From assembly GCA_051651625.1 (NCBI GenBank), contig JBOFSQ010000039.1:1-15496 (forward strand): a DNA stretch of 15,496 bases. Reading direction: 5' to 3'. Below are positions 1-8,493 of this stretch, one piece after another. The position numbers and the translations under genes were made by a program. A model generated the notes under the pieces. That model was not told where the DNA came from and ran no database searches. It was given only the letters and a program-made list of their open reading frames with translations. Source of the DNA: JBOFSQ01 sp051651625. GTDB taxonomy: Bacteria > Planctomycetota > Planctomycetia > Pirellulales > Thermoguttaceae. Each line of letters starts with the position of its first letter. The stretch's first letter is position 1.

Positions 1-10
1 ATGTCACGCA

Positions 11-295
11 CTAATTGAAGGCGTTCGCGGCGAAGGCGCGTCCGCTTGTTGGGTTCATCGCGTCGCGGAATGTTGCTTTGTCCATCGAGTCCGAAATCGG
101 ACGCACACTCCCATCACAAAATGCCGCAGCTACAATTCCGGGATGATTAGACGACGGACGCGAACCACGATAACAATCCAGCAGTGCTCCAGTTTTCCCC
201 GCATTAATCCAGTACGGGTAGATGTGTGCGAGAATGATGAACTTTGCGTCCAATGGCGATTCGGGCACTCGCTTACGCTTCGTGTTCTTGCTCAT
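11..295 (-). pseudogene. DUF1559 C-terminal fragment, coupled to the upstream kinase
   Basis: A 94-residue ORF resembling only the tail of a planctomycete DUF1559 (SBP_bac_10-like pseudopilin) protein. It carries the H-x9-DG signature (HPGIVAAAFCDGSVR) followed by the usual 'ISDSMDKATF' type end. The prepilin N-terminus (G-FTLVELL) and the long middle region are absent; residues 1-15 are basic and unlike that family. The ATG at 295 overlaps the kinase stop (TGATG), so translation could be coupled to the kinase. A GTG one codon earlier is also possible. The simplest reading is a remnant left when a DUF1559 gene was truncated at the kinase boundary. A genuine small coupled gene cannot be excluded, because the frame is open and intact to its TAG stop. 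Confidence 0.6.
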
Positions 296-2307
296 CACTT
301 CACCAGTTGTCTTACGAATGCGGCGAGTTGTTCGGGGACGATTGGTTTACTGCAAAACGCATCCATGCCAGCGTGGAAGCATCGGGTTTCGTCTTCGGTC
401 GAGGCGTTTGCGGTGACGGCGATAATCGGGATGTGGCCGCGACTTGCGTCTTCGGACTCCCACACACGAATCTTTTCTGTCGCTTCGAGTCCGTCCATTT
501 CTGGCATCTGGCAGTCCATCAAAATTGCGTCGAACGACGTTTCTTGCGACACGATTTTTGAAAGTGCCTTCGCACCGTTGTCAACAATAACGCTCTCCCA
601 CTCGAAACTGTTCAAAATCTCGCGGACGACCATTTGATTGATCCGGTTGTCTTCGGCGACGAGAATTCGTAGCGGGCGAGAAGGAGTTGATTCCGGTTCG
701 GGCGGGACCGCACTTCGCGTGATTGTGAAACTAAATCGCGTTCCCTTTCCTGCTTCGCTCGAAACTTCGATGTCGCTCCCCATCAGACGCACGACTTGAC
801 GCGAAAAAATGAGACCGATTCCGGTGCCGCCATAACGTCGCGTGAACGAACTGTCGATTTGTGTGAAGGCGTGGAAGAGCTGCTCTTGTTGCTGCGGCGT
901 CATTCCGATTCCGGTGTCGCTGATTTCAAAAAGCAACTGGCACTGCGAACGCGCCGCGCCGCTGACCGGTCTCCACTCGACAACTTCCAAACGGAAATGC
1001 ACGCTCCCTTTTTCGGTGAACTTGATCGCGTTGTCGATCAGATGCCGTAGCACTTGTCGTAATCTCATTTCGTCGATGGCAATGAGCGACGGTAAATCAG
1101 TGCTTGTTTCGCACCGCAATTCGAGACCACGTTCTTCAGCTTTTGGCTTGAGCGACGCAATGAGTTTTTCGACAAGCTCTCGGACGTTGATGTCGTTTTC
1201 TCGCAGCGTGAGCGTACCTGATTCGAGTGAGATGAAATCGAGAATATCGCTGATGAGCGTCAGCAGATTTTGCCCCGATTCTCGAATGATGAGTGTGTAC
1301 TCTCGCTGTTTTTCTGTTTGAGTGGAAGCGAGCAGCAGTTCGGAGAGTCCTAATACGGCATTGAGCGGCGTTCGCAACTCGTGACTCATCGTGGCTAGAA
1401 ACTGGCTCTTGGCTTGGTTTGCCAACTCTGCCACGTTTTTCGCCTCGCGCAGTTCGCGAGTACGAATTGCAACGGTCTCTTCGAGCTTGCTTTGATAGCG
1501 ACGTTCGCGGAGGTGAATTACCGTCCCCGCAAGCAGAATGATGACGACAATCGCCGTTGTGAAAACGGGTAACTTACGAGCTTGCGCAACGGCGGCAAAC
1601 CAGTGTTCGCCGAAGTAATCGACCATGAGGGCCGTATCAGTTTTATGACTATTTGAGTGGAGCGGCACCACAACACTCGCCCAGTAACGCCCAAAGTTGT
1701 AGAACGGAAAGTTCGTAGTGCTCGGCTCGTCGAGGTCGATGGCGTTCGTGATGAACGACTTTGGTCGCCCTTCAAATACGAAGTCGCTCCCCGGCGGCTG
1801 AAACAGTTCCATCTCTCCTGCTATTTGTCCATCGCCGTTGTAGTCGGCCTCGGTGTTGACGATGTTGACGTAGCGTCCGTCATTTGTTTTGCGGATCGTA
1901 CAGATGTTAAGGATGAGTGGGCTTTCTTCTTGCCACCGCTCGATGAGGTTGTAAACCTCTTTGTAGAGTGGCATTTCAGCGGTCTCTGGGACTGGCAGCA
2001 GTTCGTCATGGTGCATTGCGTCGAGTGCGGCGGCGTAGTCGCGGGCGCGGTCAACGCGAATCAAGTTGTTGTAACGCCGAGCCGCCTGACCGGTGAAATA
2101 TGTCGTGGTGTAACCGACGGCGAGTACCGCCGCGATCGCGCACCACGCAACACAGAGAAACCGAAAATGCGATGCCGAACGTTCAAAGTGCAATGCCCAC
2201 CAGTTGATCGCCGCCATCGTCACTATCGCAAACGCAGCAACAGTGATGATGTCGATATTCCAGTAGAGCGTTCCATAAAACGTGTAGTAATTGATCGCCA
2301 AGAGCAT
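295..2307 (-). CDS. Hybrid sensor histidine kinase with receiver domain
   Basis: Membrane-bound two-component kinase of 670 residues. Two hydrophobic segments (about 18-39 and 49-67) and a third (about 247-265) flank an extracytoplasmic sensor region of roughly 170 residues. That region contains an EF-hand-like acidic loop, DYNGDGQI (155-162). A short coiled linker leads to a HisKA domain with the H-box FLATMSHELRTPLN (phospho-acceptor His309). The HATPase domain has N-box HLIDNAIKF, G1 ISDTGIGM and G2 GGTGIGL. The C-terminal receiver has LVAEDN, phospho-acceptor Asp598 in LMDCQMPEMDG, and Lys654 in CSKP. All catalytic residues are present, so it should be active. The ATG at 2307 is preferred over GTG 2316 because an AAGGGGTGA Shine-Dalgarno sits 6-8 nt upstream of it. 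No output-domain regulator lies next to it, so phosphotransfer probably goes through a histidine phosphotransfer protein elsewhere. The ligand is unknown. Confidence 0.93.
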   Translation of the reverse strand: MLLAINYYTFYGTLYWNIDIITVAAFAIVTMAAINWWALHFERSASHFRFLCVAWCAIAAVLAVGYTTTYFTGQAARRYNNLIRVDRARDYAAALDAMHHDELLPVPETAEMPLYKEVYNLIERWQEESPLILNICTIRKTNDGRYVNIVNTEADYNGDGQIAGEMELFQPPGSDFVFEGRPKSFITNAIDLDEPSTTNFPFYNFGRYWASVVVPLHSNSHKTDTALMVDYFGEHWFAAVAQARKLPVFTTAIVVIILLAGTVIHLRERRYQSKLEETVAIRTRELREAKNVAELANQAKSQFLATMSHELRTPLNAVLGLSELLLASTQTEKQREYTLIIRESGQNLLTLISDILDFISLESGTLTLRENDINVRELVEKLIASLKPKAEERGLELRCETSTDLPSLIAIDEMRLRQVLRHLIDNAIKFTEKGSVHFRLEVVEWRPVSGAARSQCQLLFEISDTGIGMTPQQQEQLFHAFTQIDSSFTRRYGGTGIGLIFSRQVVRLMGSDIEVSSEAGKGTRFSFTITRSAVPPEPESTPSRPLRILVAEDNRINQMVVREILNSFEWESVIVDNGAKALSKIVSQETSFDAILMDCQMPEMDGLEATEKIRVWESEDASRGHIPIIAVTANASTEDETRCFHAGMDAFCSKPIVPEQLAAFVRQLVK

Positions 2308-2352
2308 TAGTTTCACCCTTTTTCTGAAAAGAACAAAATCTCGTTTGGCGAG

Positions 2353-2380
2353 AGCGTAACCGATTTAACCCCGCTGTCAA
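2353..2380 (-). promoter_or_regulatory. Predicted promoter of the histidine kinase gene
   Basis: On the minus strand there is a perfect -35 box TTGACA (2380-2375), 16 nt, then a weak -10 TACGCT (2358-2353). This would start transcription near 2346, about 40 nt before ATG 2307. The -35 overlaps that of the divergent gene on the other strand. The -10 is poor (3 of 6), so this is tentative. Confidence 0.4.
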
Positions 2381-2402
2381 GAAGGGCGTTGTGCGATACA
2401 AT
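2374..2402 (+). promoter_or_regulatory. Predicted promoter of the mannose-1-phosphate guanylyltransferase gene
   Basis: CTGTCA (2374-2379), 17 nt, then TACAAT (2397-2402) gives a good sigma-70-like promoter. Transcription would start near 2409, about 40 nt before ATG 2449. This start lies downstream of the alternative TTG 2389 and ATG 2401 codons, which argues against using them. Confidence 0.5.
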
Positions 2403-2448
2403 GCCGACCATTGAGAAAGATTCACATTCGAGAAGTTGGGAGCGAGTG

Positions 2449-3531
2449 ATGTTACACGGCGTTGTGATGGCAGGAGGAGCGGGGACGCGGCTTTGGCCTG
2501 CGAGTCGGAAGGAGTTACCGAAACAGTTTCTTGCGTTCGGCAGTGACAAAGCGATGCTCGCCGCAACGCTCGACCGCGTGTCGCCGCTCATCCCGCGCTC
2601 GCAGATGTTAGTTGTAACGGCAACAGCGATGGAGCCGCTCGTGCGAAACGTCGCACCAGAACTTGCCATGTCGCACATTCTTTGCGAGTCTGCGCCGCGC
2701 AACACCGCACCGTGTATCGGTTGGGCGGCGGTTACGCTTCTCGCCGGCGATCCCGATGCTACGATGGTCGTTCTCCCCGCAGACCACGTCATCGCACCGC
2801 GCGAAATATTTTGCGAAACGCTCTCATTCGCCGCTGCGCTCGTTGACGAGTCGCCAGAACGCCTCGTCACCATCGGCATTCAACCGACGTTCGCCGCTAC
2901 CTCTTACGGTTATATTCAGTGTGGTTCGCCGCTCGTTTCGGATGTGGCGTCGCGGAGTACGATTCACGCTTGGAACGTAACGCGGTTCCACGAAAAACCG
3001 CCGCAACCACTCGCCGAAGATTTTCTCGCTGCTGGAAACTTTCGATGGAACGCTGGAATCTTCGTCTGGAAAGCGGCGACGATTTTGCGGCAACTCGAAC
3101 GCCACGAACCGGAAATGGCCGCGATTCTTCACGACATCAGCAAACGACCAAATGACGCCGCAACGCTCTTTCCGCAGATGAACAGCATCTCAATCGACAA
3201 CGCTGTTTTGGAACGTGCCGAGTCAATCGTCGCGCTCGATGCGACGTTCACTTGGGACGACGTTGGGACATGGCGTTCACTCGAACGCCTCTACGCCGAC
3301 AAACGCGACGCCACTGGCAACGTCGCCATCGACACCACGCTTATTCCGGTCGAATCGCACAACAACGTTGTTCGCAGAATGGCAACGACAAAGAACGATG
3401 CACATGTCGTCGCGCTGATTGGAGTGAACGACCTCATCGTCGTTGAGACTGACGATGCACTTCTCATCGTTCACAAAGACCACGAAGAACGTGTGAGAGA
3501 AGTGGCGGCGGGTTTGCGCTGCGATCAATAG
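2449..3531 (+). CDS. manC: Mannose-1-phosphate guanylyltransferase
   Basis: Cytoplasmic nucleotidyltransferase of 360 residues that forms GDP-mannose from mannose-1-phosphate and GTP for polysaccharide, LPS or glycoprotein synthesis. Motifs in order: nucleotide-binding VMAGGAGTRLWPASR (6-20), PKQF (24-27), PRNTAP (83-88), the metal-site LPADH (109-113), FHEKP (180-184), FRWNAGIFVW (198-207) and FTWDDVGTW (267-275). The length fits the single-domain form that lacks the C-terminal phosphomannose-isomerase cupin of the bifunctional enzymes. ATG 2449 is chosen because a GGGAG Shine-Dalgarno (2438-2442) lies 6 nt before it, the predicted promoter starts transcription after the earlier codons, and the family normally begins a few residues before MAGGxGTR. 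The gene stands alone on this strand. A different NDP-sugar specificity is less likely given the GTRLWP and PRNTAP motifs. Confidence 0.92.
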   Translation: MLHGVVMAGGAGTRLWPASRKELPKQFLAFGSDKAMLAATLDRVSPLIPRSQMLVVTATAMEPLVRNVAPELAMSHILCESAPRNTAPCIGWAAVTLLAGDPDATMVVLPADHVIAPREIFCETLSFAAALVDESPERLVTIGIQPTFAATSYGYIQCGSPLVSDVASRSTIHAWNVTRFHEKPPQPLAEDFLAAGNFRWNAGIFVWKAATILRQLERHEPEMAAILHDISKRPNDAATLFPQMNSISIDNAVLERAESIVALDATFTWDDVGTWRSLERLYADKRDATGNVAIDTTLIPVESHNNVVRRMATTKNDAHVVALIGVNDLIVVETDDALLIVHKDHEERVREVAAGLRCDQ

Positions 3532-3560
3532 GCTTGTTCGGAAACTTGCACTCGCACGGC

Positions 3561-3630
3561 GGTTCGGCATGGCCGAACCCTTCAGTCGTCATACGCCGCA
3601 GGTGTTTGGAGGGTTCGGCTATGCCGAACC
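3561..3630. repeat. Pair of near-identical palindromes between convergent genes
   Basis: Two perfect 8-bp stems, GGTTCGGC/GCCGAACC, with 3-nt loops lie at 3561-3579 (loop ATG) and 3612-3630 (loop TAT), 51 bp apart. The second starts 7 bp past the autotransporter stop on the minus strand; the first is 30 bp past the guanylyltransferase stop. Neither has a T-run, so they look more like REP-type interspersed palindromes than classical terminators. They could still fold in both transcripts and protect or end their 3' ends. Confidence 0.7.
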
Positions 3631-3636
3631 TGAACT

Positions 3637-6600
3637 CTAGTACATCCAAGAGAATCCACACGATAGTGCGTGATTGCCGATGTTCTTCGACCCCGCTCCG
3701 TCGTAGTCGGCGTGGAACGCCATTGTGCGCGTGTTGTTGAGGTAACAGCGTGTTCCGATGCCGCCTTCAAGGAACGCCCACTCGCTCTTGACGCCGTGAA
3801 TGCTCTGTACCGGATAAGCACCGATACCGACGAACTGCGTGTTGACTTTCACGTTGTCACCGCCGAACTGGGCACCACCGAATAGGCGTGCTGTTACGGA
3901 GACGCGGCGAGTCGTTCCCGTTTCCATCGAGAAACCGAATCGCGTAGCGAAGCGTCCAGCGGTGGTGCGTCCAACGCGAAGTGCGATGGCATCGCCCGTT
4001 TCGTCGAAGGCGTTTCGTGCGGCGTGTGCGTAGTCGAATGCGAGTGTTGGCCGCAAGATGAACATTCCGAAAAACAGCGGACGAGCAAACTCGACATTTG
4101 CGTAACCGGCCCAACCGGCGGTTTTGCCTGTCGCACTCATACGCGAGTTGTATCCGAGCCAACCGAGGTTGTCGATGATGCGAGTCGATTCGTAGCTTTG
4201 GAGTCCGATTCCGCCGTAGCCGCGCATCTCGATGTAGTAGCCGAACATTCCGCTGAAGTACGCACCGAGCTGAACGTCGCCGACGTTCACGCGATCAGAC
4301 CACTGCTTGAGACACGAATTGTTGTAACCGAACAGGACACCAGCGGTTGCGTTGTGTCTGATGCGGCGGTCGTACCCCATCTGGAAACCGACACGGTCAA
4401 CGGTTGCGCCGCGTGCATTGCCGTCGCTAGTGATCGACGTGCCGCTGTAGGTCGGTGAGACCCAAATGCGGTTCATACGCGCCAGCGAAACCGATTGTCC
4501 GCGAACCGACTGCCCACGCAGCGTCTCGCCGCGCGACGTTGCTTCGCCGCCGCGGAAATACATCTCGCTGTCGAGCGTGAGCCGCTGGTACGCAAACTGC
4601 CACGGACGATGTTGCGCGATGAGCATTGAGTTCGCGTACACGTCGCCCGAAAGTTGCGTGAGCAAGTCTTTGAGGTTCGCAACGGTTGTGTCGAGATTTG
4701 TCGTCTGGTCTTCGGCGTTGATAACCGCCGTGACCATATCGAGCATGCCGTGATCCTTCGACGTTGGGATGATTCTGAACCGGTCGATGTTGACGGCGAC
4801 TTCTGCCTGATTTTCAGTTAGTCCGCTGTAACCAAACTCAACGAGCTTGTTGTTCAGGCCACTAAAGCCAGTGAAGTTGGTGTAGACATCGACGCTCTTA
4901 ACAGGCGAGATGACATCCTTATCAACCCAAGTTGACTGGAAGAGCGTCTTACGCACGTCGTTTTCGTCCGGCGGATTCAGTAATTGACCGACTGTCTCAA
5001 TGTGTCCCGCGTGGTATTTACCGTTTGGAACTTGTGAGTCGATCCAAACGCGGAAATCGGTTGCATCAAAATCCACACCGCCCGCGCCAACGCTGACACC
5101 GAACGGATTACTGTGATTCGGATATTGAGTCGGATCAGCATTCAGCGGCATCGCACCGGTTGTTAGGTCAAACGTGAGTGTTGAGCGTACTCCCGGTCTC
5201 CCCGGGACGAGTGTCTGTCCCGGCTGCCAAACCTGCGTACCGACAACGAAAAGCGTTGGGTTCGGATTGTCGTTGGTGTCGAGTAGTTTTGTCCCTTGTT
5301 TGAAACGGAGGTTTCCGTGGAAACCACCAAGGTTTAGTGTAAGCTCCGCTGGAATTGTAATCGGGACGTTATTTGAATCGACACCTTGACCCTCAACAGC
5401 AGTGATGATTAGCGACGAAGTCCCAGCGTTTCCATGAAGCGCACCCTCGAACGTATTTTTGCCGCGAAGATTGAGAGTGAGTGTGTTGTCACCAGTCTTA
5501 ATCGTTGCACCAACAGGGCCGTTGAGGCCGTGGAGCGTTTGGTGGGCACCGACAGTGTTCATTAGGAACGTTGTACTGGTCTCCATACGCAACCCGCTGG
5601 CGTTGCTTAGAATATCACGTCTACGGACATCAAGCGTCCCTTCTTTTATGTACATCTCGCCAGAGAACGACGCAAGACCACTCAAAACTAGCGTGCCCGC
5701 ACCTGTTTTCCAAAGCGACCCGGGGATACGAACATTGTTTACGACAGAATCGACAACGGTACCCGTTAGCGTCAACTCACCAGTTGCGGCTGTTACCTTA
5801 ATCTGACCACCGCCGTTGGCAAGAATGATCTGATTACCGATGGTGAGTGATGAATTGGGTATGTATTCAAGTATTGTGTCGGTTCCATTGAGTGTGATAC
5901 TGCGGGTCACAAGACTTTCTCTCTTGGCAAAACGAACAGTCCCACCCATAATTGACAGGTCAATCGTGCTCCCCATCTGTCCGTTGAGGAAGAGAACTCC
6001 ATCCTCACTCTTGACAAGTGTCCCGCTTCCGTCCATTTTGCCCGTCAACTCAAAGACGCCTGCACCGGTCGATACGGCAATAGCCCCACCGTTTTTGAGG
6101 GTGATTCGGTTGCTGATTGATGCTGCCGCAGCTCCGCTATATGTGAGTGATGTGCCAATTCCGTTGAGACGAACGTCTCCGATTCCAAGATTGGTTTGGG
6201 CACCAGCACCACCCAAACCGATTCGGACATCGCCACCGATAATATCGAGCAGTCCAGCGCGCGTGGTTGTACCCTGAATATCAAGTCGCCCTGCACCAGT
6301 CTTCTGCATCGTTCCCTGATTAGCGACAGTGATCAAACCAGTCGTAGTCAACGTCGCACCAGCATTGGCAACGCCAATCGTTCCACCCGCGTACTGCCCT
6401 GTACCAAGCAAGTCGATTTTATTATTGATGGCTGTGAAAAAACCGCGAAAATCAAGAGCCGTATTCTGGTTCGTCGGATTGCGTGGATCATACTGCATAC
6501 CATTGAGGCGGACATCGCCAGTCCCCAAATTCCCCAAGTTCCCACCAGATGTGAACGCAACCGTACCGTTCTGAATGTCGAGTAGACCAGTTCGCGTCGT

Positions 6601-7689
6601 GGTCGCACCATTGAACGCAAGCGTCCCCGTCCCGATTTTGATCACATCACTGACGACGACTGGCTGAATTCCAGTGTCATCAACATCTGCGACCACATTT
6701 CCGCCAAATGTTAACGTTGATGAACCACCAACTTCGATTTGTTGCGTTCCGCGCCAGACGGCTGTGGTTGGGTCTTGGACGAAGTTTGAGTAAAAATGCA
6801 GGTTGTTGCCAATCGAGCCAGACGCGGCTTGGCCTTGTACATCAACAGCGCGTATGATAGTGCTAAACCTGTTGTTGATGAAGAGGTCTGGCGCGCCAAG
6901 CATACCAGCCGTCTCGCCGAATTGTGCGCCAACGTTTACGCGGCCACCGCCGCCGTTACCACCAGAGATACGCCACTCACTCGAAGCGATGTTGATTACA
7001 CCACCACCACCAGCATTAAAATTTGCATTGTGGACACCGAGGATACTTATCGAACGGAGGAAATCGACGCGCGAACCTCCTGTAGCATTGAGACCACCAC
7101 CACCGACAAAATTGAGTTGACTGCCTATACCTTGGATGATGAGTCGAGACGGTACCCATGGCGGTGGATCACCACTGTTTGGACGAGTGTTGACAGCGTT
7201 CACATTGATCCCGCCCGTGATTGTGAGGTCACCATTAAAGTTTGGCACACCGTTACCACCGTTCGCCCCGTATTCTAAGAAAAGTGTCGATGTACGCGCG
7301 AAGTTACCACCATCAAACGGCGTTGTCCACTGCCATCGGTTACCCGCGTTGACATTTAGTCCACCGCCCCAAGTCAAAATCCCACCTGTATGGACATCAC
7401 CACCAGCAGGGACGTTCGTAGCTGGTGTGCCACCAGTTCCCCATTTGATGTCAATCGAAGTTGGAGGGGCGGTGGGTGTTATATAGTATGTGCCCGTTTG
7501 GTTTGGCCCCGGTGCTACTGTTCCCGGTCCAGCCGCACCGCCGGTCGCTGTTACTTCCGCCATCACCGGCATCGGCACAATCATCGCTATAGCGACGAGT
7601 GTCACGATGACAGTGTAGACGCACTGCGAGCGCAGCGAGTTGCGAAGAGACTGCGTGGTCAACAGTATTGATAGCCGTGAGCGTTTCAT
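3637..7689 (-). CDS. Autotransporter-type outer-membrane protein with beta-strand-repeat passenger
   Basis: A 1350-residue exported protein. A long signal peptide (basic residues 1-21, hydrophobic core about 25-40, cleavage likely after PVMA near 44) precedes a Gly/Asn/Thr-rich passenger of about 1000 residues. The passenger contains several autotransporter-associated beta-strand-repeat (PATR-like) units of the form GAGTLVLSG...EGTLDV, near 353-379, 465-491, 563-589 and 663-689, suggesting a beta-helix. A linker with LSGDVYANSMLIAQHR (about 1013-1028) leads to a C-terminal beta-barrel of about 275 residues. The barrel has alternating aromatic strands and ends in FSWMY, with a terminal aromatic as expected for outer-membrane barrels. 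The passenger is nearly cysteine-free. ATG 7689 is preferred over GTG 7719 and ATG 7713 because GAAGGGA lies about 10 nt upstream and it gives a better signal peptide. The role of the passenger (adhesion, surface layer or enzyme) is not visible. Confidence 0.88.
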   Translation of the reverse strand: MKRSRLSILLTTQSLRNSLRSQCVYTVIVTLVAIAMIVPMPVMAEVTATGGAAGPGTVAPGPNQTGTYYITPTAPPTSIDIKWGTGGTPATNVPAGGDVHTGGILTWGGGLNVNAGNRWQWTTPFDGGNFARTSTLFLEYGANGGNGVPNFNGDLTITGGINVNAVNTRPNSGDPPPWVPSRLIIQGIGSQLNFVGGGGLNATGGSRVDFLRSISILGVHNANFNAGGGGVINIASSEWRISGGNGGGGRVNVGAQFGETAGMLGAPDLFINNRFSTIIRAVDVQGQAASGSIGNNLHFYSNFVQDPTTAVWRGTQQIEVGGSSTLTFGGNVVADVDDTGIQPVVVSDVIKIGTGTLAFNGATTTRTGLLDIQNGTVAFTSGGNLGNLGTGDVRLNGMQYDPRNPTNQNTALDFRGFFTAINNKIDLLGTGQYAGGTIGVANAGATLTTTGLITVANQGTMQKTGAGRLDIQGTTTRAGLLDIIGGDVRIGLGGAGAQTNLGIGDVRLNGIGTSLTYSGAAAASISNRITLKNGGAIAVSTGAGVFELTGKMDGSGTLVKSEDGVLFLNGQMGSTIDLSIMGGTVRFAKRESLVTRSITLNGTDTILEYIPNSSLTIGNQIILANGGGQIKVTAATGELTLTGTVVDSVVNNVRIPGSLWKTGAGTLVLSGLASFSGEMYIKEGTLDVRRRDILSNASGLRMETSTTFLMNTVGAHQTLHGLNGPVGATIKTGDNTLTLNLRGKNTFEGALHGNAGTSSLIITAVEGQGVDSNNVPITIPAELTLNLGGFHGNLRFKQGTKLLDTNDNPNPTLFVVGTQVWQPGQTLVPGRPGVRSTLTFDLTTGAMPLNADPTQYPNHSNPFGVSVGAGGVDFDATDFRVWIDSQVPNGKYHAGHIETVGQLLNPPDENDVRKTLFQSTWVDKDVISPVKSVDVYTNFTGFSGLNNKLVEFGYSGLTENQAEVAVNIDRFRIIPTSKDHGMLDMVTAVINAEDQTTNLDTTVANLKDLLTQLSGDVYANSMLIAQHRPWQFAYQRLTLDSEMYFRGGEATSRGETLRGQSVRGQSVSLARMNRIWVSPTYSGTSITSDGNARGATVDRVGFQMGYDRRIRHNATAGVLFGYNNSCLKQWSDRVNVGDVQLGAYFSGMFGYYIEMRGYGGIGLQSYESTRIIDNLGWLGYNSRMSATGKTAGWAGYANVEFARPLFFGMFILRPTLAFDYAHAARNAFDETGDAIALRVGRTTAGRFATRFGFSMETGTTRRVSVTARLFGGAQFGGDNVKVNTQFVGIGAYPVQSIHGVKSEWAFLEGGIGTRCYLNNTRTMAFHADYDGAGSKNIGNHALSCGFSWMY
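4489..4533 (-). repeat. Three tandem 5-codon units in the autotransporter linker
   Basis: The 45 bp encode RGETL-RGQSV-RGQSV just before the beta-barrel, three tandem 15-bp units. Unit number could vary between strains, but the copies already differ at the DNA level, so recent slippage is not evident. Confidence 0.5.
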
Positions 7690-7905
7690 AAGTCGCGCTT
7701 CCCTTCGGTACATAAACACACCATACCCAAAAAGGGTGTCCGTGGTGTTCCGCTAAATCGGAAAGCGGCGACAAGCCGCTTGACTGCAATCGTTGCTGCG
7801 GTGCAAAAATAGAGAATGTTTGCGTTAGGCAGACTGGGCAGAGTGTCGGGGTGCGCGAGATTTGGCATTGTGAGATACGTCCTATGATGCGGGTAAGCCG
7901 TGCCG
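7690..7905 (-). promoter_or_regulatory. Upstream region of the autotransporter gene
   Basis: This 216-bp gap precedes the autotransporter start. It contains a hairpin with a 7-bp stem AAGCGGC/GCCGCTT and 5-nt loop (7763-7781), and a small ACCC-A5-GGGT hairpin (7725-7737), both in the likely 5' leader. I could not identify a convincing -35/-10 pair. A third hairpin, CCGTG/CACGG (7898-7913), spans the stop codon of the gene upstream and has no T-run. Confidence 0.35.
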
Positions 7906-8439
7906 CTACACGGTTTCTCTTTGCGATAAGAGTTGCTCTAGAAACGCAGATTCGTAAGTGATTGTGGAAGTCTGCTTTTTCTGTATCGGCGTTTTGGGTT
8001 GCGGCACCGCGTCGCGGCGTTTGAGGCGAGATGGAGCACGACGCTGCTGCGGTTGAACGATATTCGCGTCTACTTGCGATACACCGTTTTTCTGCGTGAC
8101 GGTTGCGTGTGCTTTCGTTACCAGAATCGATTCGAAAGTCGTCGCAGAATTCGGGCGTTGTTTGCGGTCATCAGCGTTGCTTGAAACGCCGAGTTGTTCC
8201 CACAGACTCTGTAGCGCGGTCGTTGGACGTGTTGTTGCGCTGTTGTTGTTTTTCGTTGGTGTTTCTTGCAGCCACGCTGCGACCGTAGGCAGCGGCGATG
8301 TTTGCAGATCGAGCGACTCTCGGATTTGAGACCGCTGAGAGTTACGATTCGGGTGGAGCGAGTGCCCGACGATCTCGCACGAGACCGTCCACACCGCTTC
8401 ACGAAGAATCGTATCGTACTGCGAAGAGAATGGTAACAT
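7906..8439 (-). CDS. Hypothetical protein, Gln/Arg/Thr-rich
   Basis: A 177-residue protein I do not recognise. The N-terminal 30 residues (MLPFSSQYDTILREAVWTVSCEIVGH) look folded. The middle is polar and low in complexity, with NNN and PTTA stretches. A basic stretch, QPQQRRAPSRLKRRD, falls at about 130-144, and the C-terminus TYESAFLEQLLSQRE looks helical. No signal peptide or membrane segment is visible. It lies 54 nt downstream of the membrane-protein gene on the same strand, so the two may be co-transcribed. No strong Shine-Dalgarno precedes ATG 8439 or the adjoining GTG 8442. The frame is the only long one here on the minus strand, and the antisense ORFs are shorter, but coding status is only moderately secure. 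Confidence 0.5.
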   Translation of the reverse strand: MLPFSSQYDTILREAVWTVSCEIVGHSLHPNRNSQRSQIRESLDLQTSPLPTVAAWLQETPTKNNNSATTRPTTALQSLWEQLGVSSNADDRKQRPNSATTFESILVTKAHATVTQKNGVSQVDANIVQPQQRRAPSRLKRRDAVPQPKTPIQKKQTSTITYESAFLEQLLSQRETV

Positions 8440-8493
8440 CACCGGAGTACCGTGTTTGATAAGATCGGATGTGGGCTACTGGGCGCGGTCACG

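Noticed and set aside
143..637. 164-codon plus-strand ORF opposite the kinase receiver domain
   Set aside because: It is antisense to strongly conserved receiver motifs and has no recognisable domain or Shine-Dalgarno; a shadow frame.
1657..2310. 217-codon plus-strand ORF opposite the kinase sensor region
   Set aside because: Antisense to an intact, well-supported kinase gene; the sequence shows no family resemblance.
2389..2448. Upstream TTG 2389 and ATG 2401 as starts of the guanylyltransferase
   Set aside because: Both precede the predicted transcription start near 2409 and lack a Shine-Dalgarno; ATG 2449 has GGGAG and the family-typical N-terminus.
6796..7278. 160-codon plus-strand ORF inside the autotransporter gene
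   Set aside because: It lies opposite the passenger beta-repeats and reflects their repetitive codon pattern.
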